64,000 bases of DNA from Belliella buryatensis (GTDB lineage Bacteria; Bacteroidota; Bacteroidia; Cytophagales; Cyclobacteriaceae). Where the stretch lies: the NCBI RefSeq assembly GCF_900188245.1, contig NZ_FZOK01000016.1, forward strand, positions 1 to 64,000, given 5' to 3'. Shown piece by piece: positions 1 through 7,370 of this stretch. The translations under genes were made by a program, and so were the position numbers. The notes under the pieces are model-generated. The model did not search any database. It was not told where the DNA came from and saw only the letters and a list, made by a program, of their open reading frames with translations. Each line of letters opens with the position of its first letter. Within the stretch, counting starts at the first letter, position 1.

Positions 1-33
1 AAGCGCCATCTCAAAAATCTGGTTGCTGTTCAT
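1..33 (-). CDS. Transposase N-terminus (ISL3-like), partial
   Basis: Only the first 11 codons are present: MNSNQIFEMAL, starting at an ATG at 33 and running off the left edge. This opening resembles ISL3-family DDE transposases of Bacteroidota. It lies about 60 nt inside the presumed IS end, a normal distance. The identification cannot be certain from 11 residues. Confidence 0.55.
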   Translation of the reverse strand, partial: MNSNQIFEMAL

Positions 34-95
34 CAAACAAATTTAAGACTTTCTTGACTTTTGTTTCAGTTACCCACTACAAATCATATAGAGCC
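1..95 (-). mobile_element. End of an ISL3-like insertion sequence (partial)
   Basis: Read on the minus strand, the segment starts with GGCTCTATATGATTTG at 95-80, which resembles an ISL3-type terminal inverted repeat, and leads into the start of a transposase-like reading frame at 33. Position 95/96 is also where the neighbouring gene loses similarity to its expected continuation, so it is probably the insertion boundary. The rest of the element lies outside the window, so the opposite inverted repeat and the usual 8-bp target duplication cannot be checked. The family assignment rests on memory of ISL3 ends and transposase N-termini. Confidence 0.6.
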
Positions 96-357
96 AAATT
101 ATATTCTTTATATTTCCGTCCGCCGTAAAAATTAACTCAGCTAAATTTTCGTCAAACATTCCTGTTAGATAGAAATAACCATCCTTTAGTTCATCGAGTT
201 TAGGCGAAAGTTTATTAAAAAAATCTGTTTCAATATTTCTGCATGTTTTTACTGCTTTGTAGAAAGCCTGTTCATTTTCTAAGAACCAATTCCAAAAGTC
301 TTCATGGCTCTTAATTTTATCTTCCTTTTTTCTGAATAGTTTGTCTAAAAGTCCCAT
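70..357 (-). pseudogene. Small conserved protein truncated by IS insertion
   Basis: The frame opens with MGLLDKLFRKKEDK and continues with FWNWF and a segment LSPKLDELKDGYFYLTGMFDENLAELIFTADGN (given here only by its ends, residues 50-82). I associate this pattern with small cytoplasmic Bacteroidota proteins of unknown function that normally run on for several dozen residues. From about codon 88 (base 95) the sequence is the IS end and a stop follows after eight unrelated residues. The last native residues, NIKNI, are immediately followed by IS-derived WLYMICSG. The gene is therefore read as disrupted; whether the truncated product is made or functional is unknown. Confidence 0.6.
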
Positions 358-541
358 TATTTAATTTTGTTTATGTCTTTAAGTGTTCTTAGCCTTACCC
401 AACAACTATTCTCTTCAGGCAACCATCAAACTATTTATGCCATATAGAATTAATAGCGCAACTGTTGCAGTTATTTCTTAATTATACCTTAACATACCGA
501 ATTCAACTCAATTAAAAAACAATAAGTTACTGGACTCCAAT

Positions 542-1525
542 CTACTTCCTAAAATCCACCTGTTTCCTCAACTGATCCATTTCCTTGGAGAAGTCGAAGA
601 ATTGGCTGAGTCGCTCTAGTTTTTTGTTAAGGTTTTCTAAAAACTTCAGATGTGAAGGGCTCTCGGGATTAAATGGCCGATGTGCCAACTCTCTCCTAAT
701 CTGCTCGATCTCTTGAATCATGGGAAAAGCAGCTGGCGCAATCCAAGCCTGCTTGAACCGCTCCCAAATATAGGCTTCAGCTTCATCTGTAGGATGGGTC
801 TTGTCAGACTTATAAAATCTATAGTCTCTCAGTTCATCCATCATGATCTCGTAACTCGGGAAATAATGGACAAAATCAAATGATTCTGAAATATCATGGC
901 AAGCCAAACGCAGTATGCTCTTGCTCACTTGATTCTCCATGATCCCATCCTTCAGGTGTCGTACTGGACTGACGGTGAGGATGACTTGGATATTGGGGTT
1001 AAATTCCCTGAGGAGGTTAAAAAACCCGATATAGGTCTTGTGAATTTCATCAAGGTTCAGTAGGCGCTTCTCAAATAATCCCGCAGGCTGCTTGTGACAG
1101 TTGGCCACGAGCTGATTCGCTTCTCCATATTCATACACCCATGCTGTCCCAAAAGTAATTAATAAATGACTGGCTTGTTCCAACTGTGTTTTGGTCAAGT
1201 GTTGCTTCTTGTGGATCAACCGCTCCAGAGAATCTTTGCTGTAAGCAGAAATATCCGAATGCATGCCAAAATGTAGGTACAAAGAGTCCCTCACAAGCAC
1301 CATATCCGTATTGACAGGCATCTCGAGCAAGGCATCTTCCAGGACTTGAGAGATGGATAGGGGATTGAAAAGTGTCCCAAATGGATTATTGACAATATCA
1401 AATTTCCGATCACTCAGCCTATCGCCAATCATGGTTGAAAAGCAGGAACCTATCGCATAAAGCTGCGAGTGATGATCGATTTTGGGTTGAAAATCAGGTA
1501 TATCGAAGTTGACCGTCCATTGCAT
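542..1525 (-). CDS. GSCFA domain protein
   Basis: A 327-residue protein with the name-giving GSCF motif at residues 26-29 (AIGSCFSTM), followed by the conserved NPFGTLFNPLSI stretch near residue 50 and the TFGTAWVYEY and TVSPVRHLKDG segments. These are hallmarks of the GSCFA family, whose members resemble SGNH/GDSL hydrolases, although the family's substrate is not established. No signal peptide or membrane segment is visible. It stands alone, more than 700 bp from purL. The family call is firm; the function is unknown. Confidence 0.85.
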   Translation of the reverse strand: MQWTVNFDIPDFQPKIDHHSQLYAIGSCFSTMIGDRLSDRKFDIVNNPFGTLFNPLSISQVLEDALLEMPVNTDMVLVRDSLYLHFGMHSDISAYSKDSLERLIHKKQHLTKTQLEQASHLLITFGTAWVYEYGEANQLVANCHKQPAGLFEKRLLNLDEIHKTYIGFFNLLREFNPNIQVILTVSPVRHLKDGIMENQVSKSILRLACHDISESFDFVHYFPSYEIMMDELRDYRFYKSDKTHPTDEAEAYIWERFKQAWIAPAAFPMIQEIEQIRRELAHRPFNPESPSHLKFLENLNKKLERLSQFFDFSKEMDQLRKQVDFRK

Positions 1526-1910
1526 GACTTAAAATTAAGGAGAATCGTGAGATATAGATAATGGTTGGGAGAAATTTATGGGGAAAGTTAGAAAGTTGGA
1601 AGGTTATTGCAACGAGTTTAGAAATAGCATGGTCGCAGCGGATTGGATGGTTCAATATAAAGGGATAATTGGATTTAAACTCATTGGAGTTGTTAGTGAT
1701 TCTCTCTAATCCTAAAAGCATAGACCCAAATGGTTAAATGTAGAAGTGATCTTTATCTTTTGCTAAGGTGATAGGATTCTGACTGGATCGATCATTTCAA
1801 AATTTTTTAACTTTTCAATCCAAATGCCCGGTAGAAATTCCCCCGAACTATCAATAAATCAACTCTTAATTGTGGATGAAATATCTATTTCCCATTTTCC
1901 CTAACTCCTT

Positions 1911-1955
1911 CTCCGTAGCGTTCGTTGCGTTACTCCGATGCGCTCGTTGCGAGAA
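1911..1955. repeat. Short GC-rich direct repeat
   Basis: GCGTTCGTTGCG at 1918-1929 and GCGCTCGTTGCG at 1940-1951 differ at one position and are 10 bp apart, in otherwise AT-rich spacer DNA. The composition stands out and suggests a dispersed extragenic element, but no second copy was found in this window. Confidence 0.4.
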
Positions 1956-2103
1956 CTAAAGCAATTCCCAAAAATCATGTAATCGCTAAAGGACCAATTA
2001 TTTAGCAATTTTTTAATTTTCTAATCTCATTGCTCAGGAGTAACTCTTCCAACCCCTAATCACTCAATTACCTAGTCACTCAATCAACTAAATACAAAAG
2101 CCG

Positions 2104-2144
2104 CAAAAAAAAACCATTGAGTGCACCTTGGTGTACTCAATGGT
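2104..2144 (-). terminator. Rho-independent terminator of purL
   Basis: A hairpin with arms ACCATTGAGTGCACC (2113-2127) and GGTGTACTCAATGGT (2130-2144) has a 2-nt spacer and one G-T pair. On the minus strand it is followed by a run of nine T (plus-strand A at 2105-2113). It lies about 130 nt downstream of the purL stop. Confidence 0.85.
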
Positions 2145-2270
2145 CAATCACGCAAATACCAAAGTTTTCAATCTAATTCGACGGACATCAACTGATTTCT
2201 AATCAACCAATAACGAAACCTAGAAAATCACGAATACGCCAAACTTTCAAACTTTAAAACATTCCAACAA

Positions 2271-5200
2271 CTACAATCCCGAATTACTCACCCACTTGAA
2301 GGCATTGACAAAAGCCTCTACCCAAGGGGTAATCTCTTCATCAGCACGCTCTGAAGGATAGTGAGGCCAGTTCCAAGGCTTCAAGGAGCGCTCGATATGT
2401 GGCATGATGGCTAAATGTCTTCCATCAGCAGATGCAATCCCTGCTACCGCATGATCTGATCCGTTTGGATTTCCTGGATATGCCTCGTAAGCGTAAGTCA
2501 TCCCAACATGATATGCTGATAGTTCTTTTGGCAGAGAGAATTTACCCTCTCCATGTGCAATCCACACACCTAGACGCTGACCAGCAAGGCTCTTGAACAT
2601 CACTGTATCATTCTCTGGAATATTGACGTTGACAAAGGCTGACTCAAACTTATGGGAAGCATTGTGGAGCATCTTTGGCTTCACATCATGGTCTGGAGTC
2701 ACCAACCCTAGTTCCACCATCAACTGACAGCCATTACAAACACCCAAACTCAGGGTATCTTTTCTAGCATAGAATTTATCCAATGCCTGTTTTGCTTTTT
2801 CGTTGTAAAGGAATGCTCCTGCCCAACCTTTTGCAGAACCTAATACATCAGAATTAGAAAAACCTCCTACAAAGACAATCATCTGCACATCTTCCAAGGT
2901 CTCTCTACCAGCAATCAAATCTGTCATGTGTACATCCTTCACATCAAAGCCAGCTAACCAGAGTGAATAAGCCATCTCTCGATCTCCATTCACCCCCTTT
3001 TCACGGATAATTGCTGCAGTTTTACCTGATTTCTCTCTTCTGTAGGGGTTCAAGCTGAAGGCATCAAATGTACCCTCCCAGTTTGCACCGAAACTATATG
3101 CCAGCGGTTGGTTTTTATAATTTTTGAATCTCTCCAAGGCTAATTTCTCCCCAGATTGTTTTTTGTCAAGCAAATAAGAAGACTTGAACCAAGTATCTCT
3201 CATCTCTTCAACATCAAGACTAAGCTCGAGACCAGTAAGCTCCACCTTGCCTGTCAAGTTAACGTTGGCGATAGAAATGAAATCAATGCCATGATTTGCT
3301 AAGACCGCCCTTGTTCTTTCTGGGTTTTTTACCTGAATCAAAAGCCCCGGGTTCTCGGCAAAAAGTGATTTTACAATATCTCTACCATTGAGCCTATCTG
3401 TTTTTACAGTCAACCCTACTTGGGAAGATGGGAAGGTCATTTCTAATAAAGCGGTAATCAATCCACCAGAAGAAATGTCATGCCCGGCGAGGATCTCTCC
3501 CTTTTCGATCAATTTCTGAACAGTCATAAATGCCTGCCCGAAATAAAGACTATCCTTAATATCTGGCGTTTCAGAACCTATTTTATTTAATACCTGATAA
3601 AAGCTGGAACCACCTAGCTTTGGATCATCCTTGGATAAATCAATATAGAAAATTCTACTACCATCAACTGGCTTCAAATCAGGAGAAACTACCTGATTGA
3701 TATCAGAACACTCTCCGATTGAAGATATGATAACCGTACCCGGAGAGTAAACCACTTTCCCATCAGGATACTTCTGAGTCATAGATAGGGAGTCTTTTCC
3801 AGTTGGGATGTTCACTCCAAGCTCTATGGCAAAATTGCTAACCGCTTCTACAGCACGGTAAAGCCTATCATTTTCACCTTTATTTTTAGCAGGCCACATC
3901 CAGTTGGCACTGAGTGAGATACCCGCGAGCCCATCGGCTATTGGAGCCCATACTAGATTGGTCATGGCCTCTGCTATAGCTAGTCTCGAGCCAGCTTCTG
4001 GATTGGCTAGTGCAGCCACCGGCGCATGCCCGATTGAAGTTGCGATTCCTTTTTGACCTGTAAAATCTATGGCCATAACCGCCACATTATTCAGGGGAAC
4101 CTGAACCTCTCCGACTGTCTGCTGCTTGGCTACTCTGCCAGTCACCGAACGATCAACTTTGTTAGTCAACCAGTCTTTACAAGCCACAGCTTCCAGCTGC
4201 AATACTTCCTTGATATAAGACTTCAACTGACTGACTTCATATTCCGCTTCTTCAAAAGATGCATTGCCAGACTTATCCTCCAAAATGGTCTTCGGGGAAC
4301 TTCCAAACATATACCCCAAATTCCAATCTACAGGCTTTTCGCCAGTCTGTTGATTTTCGAACTTGAAATGCATATCTCCAGTAGTCTCGCCGACTACATA
4401 GAAGGGTGCTCTTTCTCTTTCTGATATTTTCTGAAGTAGTCCAAGGTTTTCTTTACCTACGACTAAGCCCATTCTTTCTTGAGATTCATTTCCTATGATT
4501 TCCTTAGCGGAGAGTGTTGGGTCTCCCACTGGAAGCTGATCAATATGGATGGTACCACCTGTGGTTTCTACCAATTCGGATAGACAGTTCAAATGTCCAC
4601 CAGCACCGTGGTCATGGATAGAGATGATGGGATTATCATTAGACTCTGCCATCGCACGAATGACGTTCATGACTCTTTTTTGCATTTCAGGATTGGATCG
4701 CTGAATGGCATTGAGTTCTATGGCATTGGAAAACTCCCCTGTTGCTACAGAAGATACTGCCGAGCCACCCATGCCGATCCTATAATTATCTCCTCCCATA
4801 ATGATGATTTGATCACCTTTGGCAGGATCATTTTTCTTGCTGTATTCACTTCTGGTAAATCCTATACCACCAGCTTGCATGATTACTTTATCGTAGCCAT
4901 GCGCCTTCTCTCCTTCTTCATGCTCAAAAGTCAATACCGACCCTGAAATCAAAGGCTGACCAAATTTATTTCCAAAATCACTCGCTCCATTGGATGCTTT
5001 AATCAAAATATCCATCGGGGTTTGGTAAAGCCAGGGTCTAGGCGCCAGATTCTTTTCCCAACTTCTGCCTTTATCTGACCTTGCATAAGAGGTCATGTAC
5101 ACCGCGGTACCTGCCAAAGGAATAGATGCAGTACCTCCAGCCATCCTATCTCTGATTTCCCCACCAGAACCAGTCGCAGCACCATTGAAGGGCTCCACGG

Positions 5201-5957
5201 TGGTTGGGAAGTTATGTGTTTCAGCTTTGAGTGAAATTACAGTTTCTATACTCTCTGGCTCAAAAAAATCTGGCTTATCCTGTGTTTTTGGAGCGAATTG
5301 CTGTGCTCTTGGCCCTTGGACAAAAGCTACGTTATCTTTATAGGCAGAGACAATTCTGTTGGGATGTCTCTTGGATGTTTCTTTGATCAGTTGAAAAAGT
5401 GTCTTTTCTTTTTCTTCACCATCTATGATGAAGGTGCCATTGAAGATTTTATGACGACAATGCTCCGAGTTTACCTGACTGAAACCGAAAACTTCCGAAT
5501 CTGTCAAAGCTCTTCCTAAATGTTTGGATACATTTTCTAGATAATCTACCTCTTCTTGGCTCAAAGCTAGACCTTCAGAGGTATTGTAAGCTTTGATATC
5601 AGTGATTTCCTGCACTTTCTCAGGCTCTACTTGGATGTAGAAGATCTCTTGATCTAGTCCCTCGTATGCTTTTTGAAGCATGGGGTCAAGTTCGGCCTGA
5701 TCTGATATTGGGAAATATTCTTCTATTCTTTGAATGCCTTGAATACCCATGTTCACAGTGATTTCTACTGCATTGGTAGACCAAGGGGTGATCATTTCTT
5801 TACGAGGACCAGAAAACCTTCCTTTCACCTGAGCCCCTTGGAGCTGTTTGGCATCTCCGAAGAGCCAGGTCAGTTTATCAAGATCTTGTTGAGTGAGGGG
5901 ATGTTGGGTTTGGACAGCAAAGATGACTGCCTGTGGGGATTGGAAAAAGAGAATCAT
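2271..5957 (-). CDS. purL: Phosphoribosylformylglycinamidine synthase (large form)
   Basis: Converts FGAR, glutamine and ATP to FGAM in de novo purine synthesis. The protein is the long single-chain type of about 1228 residues. It has an N-terminal FGAR-binding part, tandem AIRS-like ATP domains (HDHGAGGHLNCLSELVE and DISSGGLITALLEM motifs), and a C-terminal glutamine amidotransferase of about 250 residues with nucleophile motif GVCNGCQLM and catalytic MPHIERS. A TTG at 5993 would extend the frame by 12 residues, but MILFFQSP at 5957 matches the usual family start, and a TACCTTTG -7 box at 5998-5991 would place the transcript start between the two. Monocistronic with its own terminator. Confidence 0.95.
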   Translation of the reverse strand: MILFFQSPQAVIFAVQTQHPLTQQDLDKLTWLFGDAKQLQGAQVKGRFSGPRKEMITPWSTNAVEITVNMGIQGIQRIEEYFPISDQAELDPMLQKAYEGLDQEIFYIQVEPEKVQEITDIKAYNTSEGLALSQEEVDYLENVSKHLGRALTDSEVFGFSQVNSEHCRHKIFNGTFIIDGEEKEKTLFQLIKETSKRHPNRIVSAYKDNVAFVQGPRAQQFAPKTQDKPDFFEPESIETVISLKAETHNFPTTVEPFNGAATGSGGEIRDRMAGGTASIPLAGTAVYMTSYARSDKGRSWEKNLAPRPWLYQTPMDILIKASNGASDFGNKFGQPLISGSVLTFEHEEGEKAHGYDKVIMQAGGIGFTRSEYSKKNDPAKGDQIIIMGGDNYRIGMGGSAVSSVATGEFSNAIELNAIQRSNPEMQKRVMNVIRAMAESNDNPIISIHDHGAGGHLNCLSELVETTGGTIHIDQLPVGDPTLSAKEIIGNESQERMGLVVGKENLGLLQKISERERAPFYVVGETTGDMHFKFENQQTGEKPVDWNLGYMFGSSPKTILEDKSGNASFEEAEYEVSQLKSYIKEVLQLEAVACKDWLTNKVDRSVTGRVAKQQTVGEVQVPLNNVAVMAIDFTGQKGIATSIGHAPVAALANPEAGSRLAIAEAMTNLVWAPIADGLAGISLSANWMWPAKNKGENDRLYRAVEAVSNFAIELGVNIPTGKDSLSMTQKYPDGKVVYSPGTVIISSIGECSDINQVVSPDLKPVDGSRIFYIDLSKDDPKLGGSSFYQVLNKIGSETPDIKDSLYFGQAFMTVQKLIEKGEILAGHDISSGGLITALLEMTFPSSQVGLTVKTDRLNGRDIVKSLFAENPGLLIQVKNPERTRAVLANHGIDFISIANVNLTGKVELTGLELSLDVEEMRDTWFKSSYLLDKKQSGEKLALERFKNYKNQPLAYSFGANWEGTFDAFSLNPYRREKSGKTAAIIREKGVNGDREMAYSLWLAGFDVKDVHMTDLIAGRETLEDVQMIVFVGGFSNSDVLGSAKGWAGAFLYNEKAKQALDKFYARKDTLSLGVCNGCQLMVELGLVTPDHDVKPKMLHNASHKFESAFVNVNIPENDTVMFKSLAGQRLGVWIAHGEGKFSLPKELSAYHVGMTYAYEAYPGNPNGSDHAVAGIASADGRHLAIMPHIERSLKPWNWPHYPSERADEEITPWVEAFVNAFKWVSNSGL

Positions 5958-5990
5958 GTCCTGAGTTTTGGATGTCTTTTTTAGAAGAGG

Positions 5991-5998
5991 CAAAGGTA
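5991..5998 (-). promoter_or_regulatory. Possible -7 box of purL promoter
   Basis: TACCTTTG on the minus strand fits the Bacteroidota -7 consensus TAnnTTTG and lies 33 bp before the chosen ATG of purL. No TTTG is found at the expected 19-21 bp upstream, so the call is weak. Confidence 0.35.
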
Positions 5999-6059
5999 AA
6001 CAATTGCCTCAAAAGGAGAAATATATAAATACTATAATAGTACCCTAAAAAACGCCAAT

Positions 6060-7163
6060 TCAATCTGTCCAATCTTTTTTTAATAGTTTTTTTAAATTAT
6101 GATACTTTAAATTGAGTTCATTTATATAATCGTCCAGATTTTGGGTTTCTTCGAAAATTATTGAACACATTTCCATTTTTTCTAACTTCGTAATTTCTGA
6201 TGATTGAAGAATATTTGCAATTCCCAAGATATTAGCAATAGGTTTTCTAATTACATGAGAAATATCAAAAAGCATTTTTTCTAATGTATCCAAATGATTT
6301 TTCTTTTGAGTAATATCCTGAATAACTCCATACCAGACAACTTCTTTATTATTTAATTTTAAAGGATTAGCCTTCATCCAATGCCATTTTTGGATTTCAT
6401 CCGATATGTGAACTAAGTATTCAGCTTCAACTGGAATGAGAGACTGGGAAGAATATTTAAAAAGATTATACACATAATCTCTATCTTCCCCGTAAATAAA
6501 ATCTAACAAAATTCTAGGGTCATTTTTTAATTTTTCAGGACATAATTCAGGGATTAATCTTTGAATTCCTTCGCTCATAAATATGAATTTCAATTCACCC
6601 TCAATATTTAATGAAAGTTTAAAAATTGCACCTGGAGCCAAATCTGTTAATCTCTTAAGTCTTTCGGCACTGTATTCGATCTCCTTGTTTTGAAGGTGCA
6701 TAACTTTTCTTGTTTCCAAATAATCCATTACTTTTTTGGATATTAGACGAAGCGCTTCATACTTCTTGTTAGAGAATTTCTTTTCTTCATAGTCAATTAC
6801 GCAAACTGTCCCAAGAACATTACCATGACCAGACACTAAAGGTGCACTAGCATAAAATTTAATTCCTCCGTCACAAGTGACTAATTCATTATCCTTAACT
6901 CTAACATCTTCTAAAGGATTGTCTATTATTAAAATATCATCAGGATTATCTAAAGTATATTTACAGAAAGTTTTTTCAATTTTAACTTCATTAAAATCTA
7001 AACCAATTTTTGCTTTATACCATTGTCTCTCATCATCAATAAACGAAACAATAGAAACGGGAGTATCAAAAATTGCACTTGCGATTTCTGCCAATTCATT
7101 CAACTCTTGCTCTGGTGACGTATCTAAAATATTATATGTCTTCAAATCTTCTAACCTGTCCAT
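6060..7163 (-). CDS. GAF-PAS sensor protein with HisKA-like helix, no ATPase domain
   Basis: The opening MDRLEDLKTYNILDTSPEQE leads into a GAF domain (about residues 20-150, with FYASAPLVSGHGNVLGTVCVID). A PAS-type domain follows (about 165-275), then a helical segment with DISHVIRKPIANILGIANIL, which looks like the dimerisation/phospho-acceptor helix of a histidine kinase with its conserved His. The protein ends about 70 residues later with no N, G1 or G2 boxes, so a HATPase_c domain is absent. It may sense a ligand or redox state without autophosphorylating, or be phosphorylated in trans. The ATG at 7163 is preferred to the TTG two codons upstream. Isolated between purL and the E1 gene; ligand unknown. 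Confidence 0.75.
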   Translation of the reverse strand: MDRLEDLKTYNILDTSPEQELNELAEIASAIFDTPVSIVSFIDDERQWYKAKIGLDFNEVKIEKTFCKYTLDNPDDILIIDNPLEDVRVKDNELVTCDGGIKFYASAPLVSGHGNVLGTVCVIDYEEKKFSNKKYEALRLISKKVMDYLETRKVMHLQNKEIEYSAERLKRLTDLAPGAIFKLSLNIEGELKFIFMSEGIQRLIPELCPEKLKNDPRILLDFIYGEDRDYVYNLFKYSSQSLIPVEAEYLVHISDEIQKWHWMKANPLKLNNKEVVWYGVIQDITQKKNHLDTLEKMLFDISHVIRKPIANILGIANILQSSEITKLEKMEMCSIIFEETQNLDDYINELNLKYHNLKKLLKKDWTD

Positions 7164-7280
7164 TTGCAATTCAATTTTCCTTTTTACCTAAGTTAGTGAT
7201 TTTTGGTGAGTATTTAAAGAGCTAGACAATCTTTACAACCAAGAGTAAATGATATACAACTTTACGTGAATCAAAAATCA

Positions 7281-7312
7281 ATAAAAAAACCAGCACCATA
7301 GGGCACTGGTTT
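7281..7312 (-). terminator. Rho-independent terminator of the E1 gene
   Basis: The stem AAACCAG/CTGGTTT (7287-7293 and 7306-7312) is extended by G-T and C-G pairs to a CTAT loop. On the minus strand it is followed by a T run. It lies about 60 nt past the stop of the dehydrogenase gene. Confidence 0.8.
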
Positions 7313-7370
7313 TGATATGGGTTACTTTGTTTAAGGAGATTTACCTGAACATAGTGTAAATACTCTGCTA

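Larger units (their letters stand above)
1526..2270. other. Gene-free stretch between GSCFA gene and purL
   Basis: About 745 bp without a convincing gene. It contains a short GC-richer direct repeat (1911-1955), the purL terminator (2104-2144), and near its purL end a low-complexity spacer (2241-2277) rich in CAAACTTTC-like words that recurs elsewhere in the window. Open frames here are short and compositionally random. Confidence 0.6.

Noticed and set aside
1494-1721. 75-codon minus-strand frame upstream of the GSCFA gene
   Set aside because: Random-looking composition, overlaps the GSCFA start, no family resemblance.
4053-5984. Several plus-strand open frames of 70-120 codons opposite purL
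   Set aside because: They are antisense shadows of a strongly conserved gene, with no family resemblance, promoter or spacing of their own.
5958-5993. TTG start of purL twelve codons upstream
   Set aside because: It overlaps the proposed -7 box, and the family N-terminus begins at MILFF.
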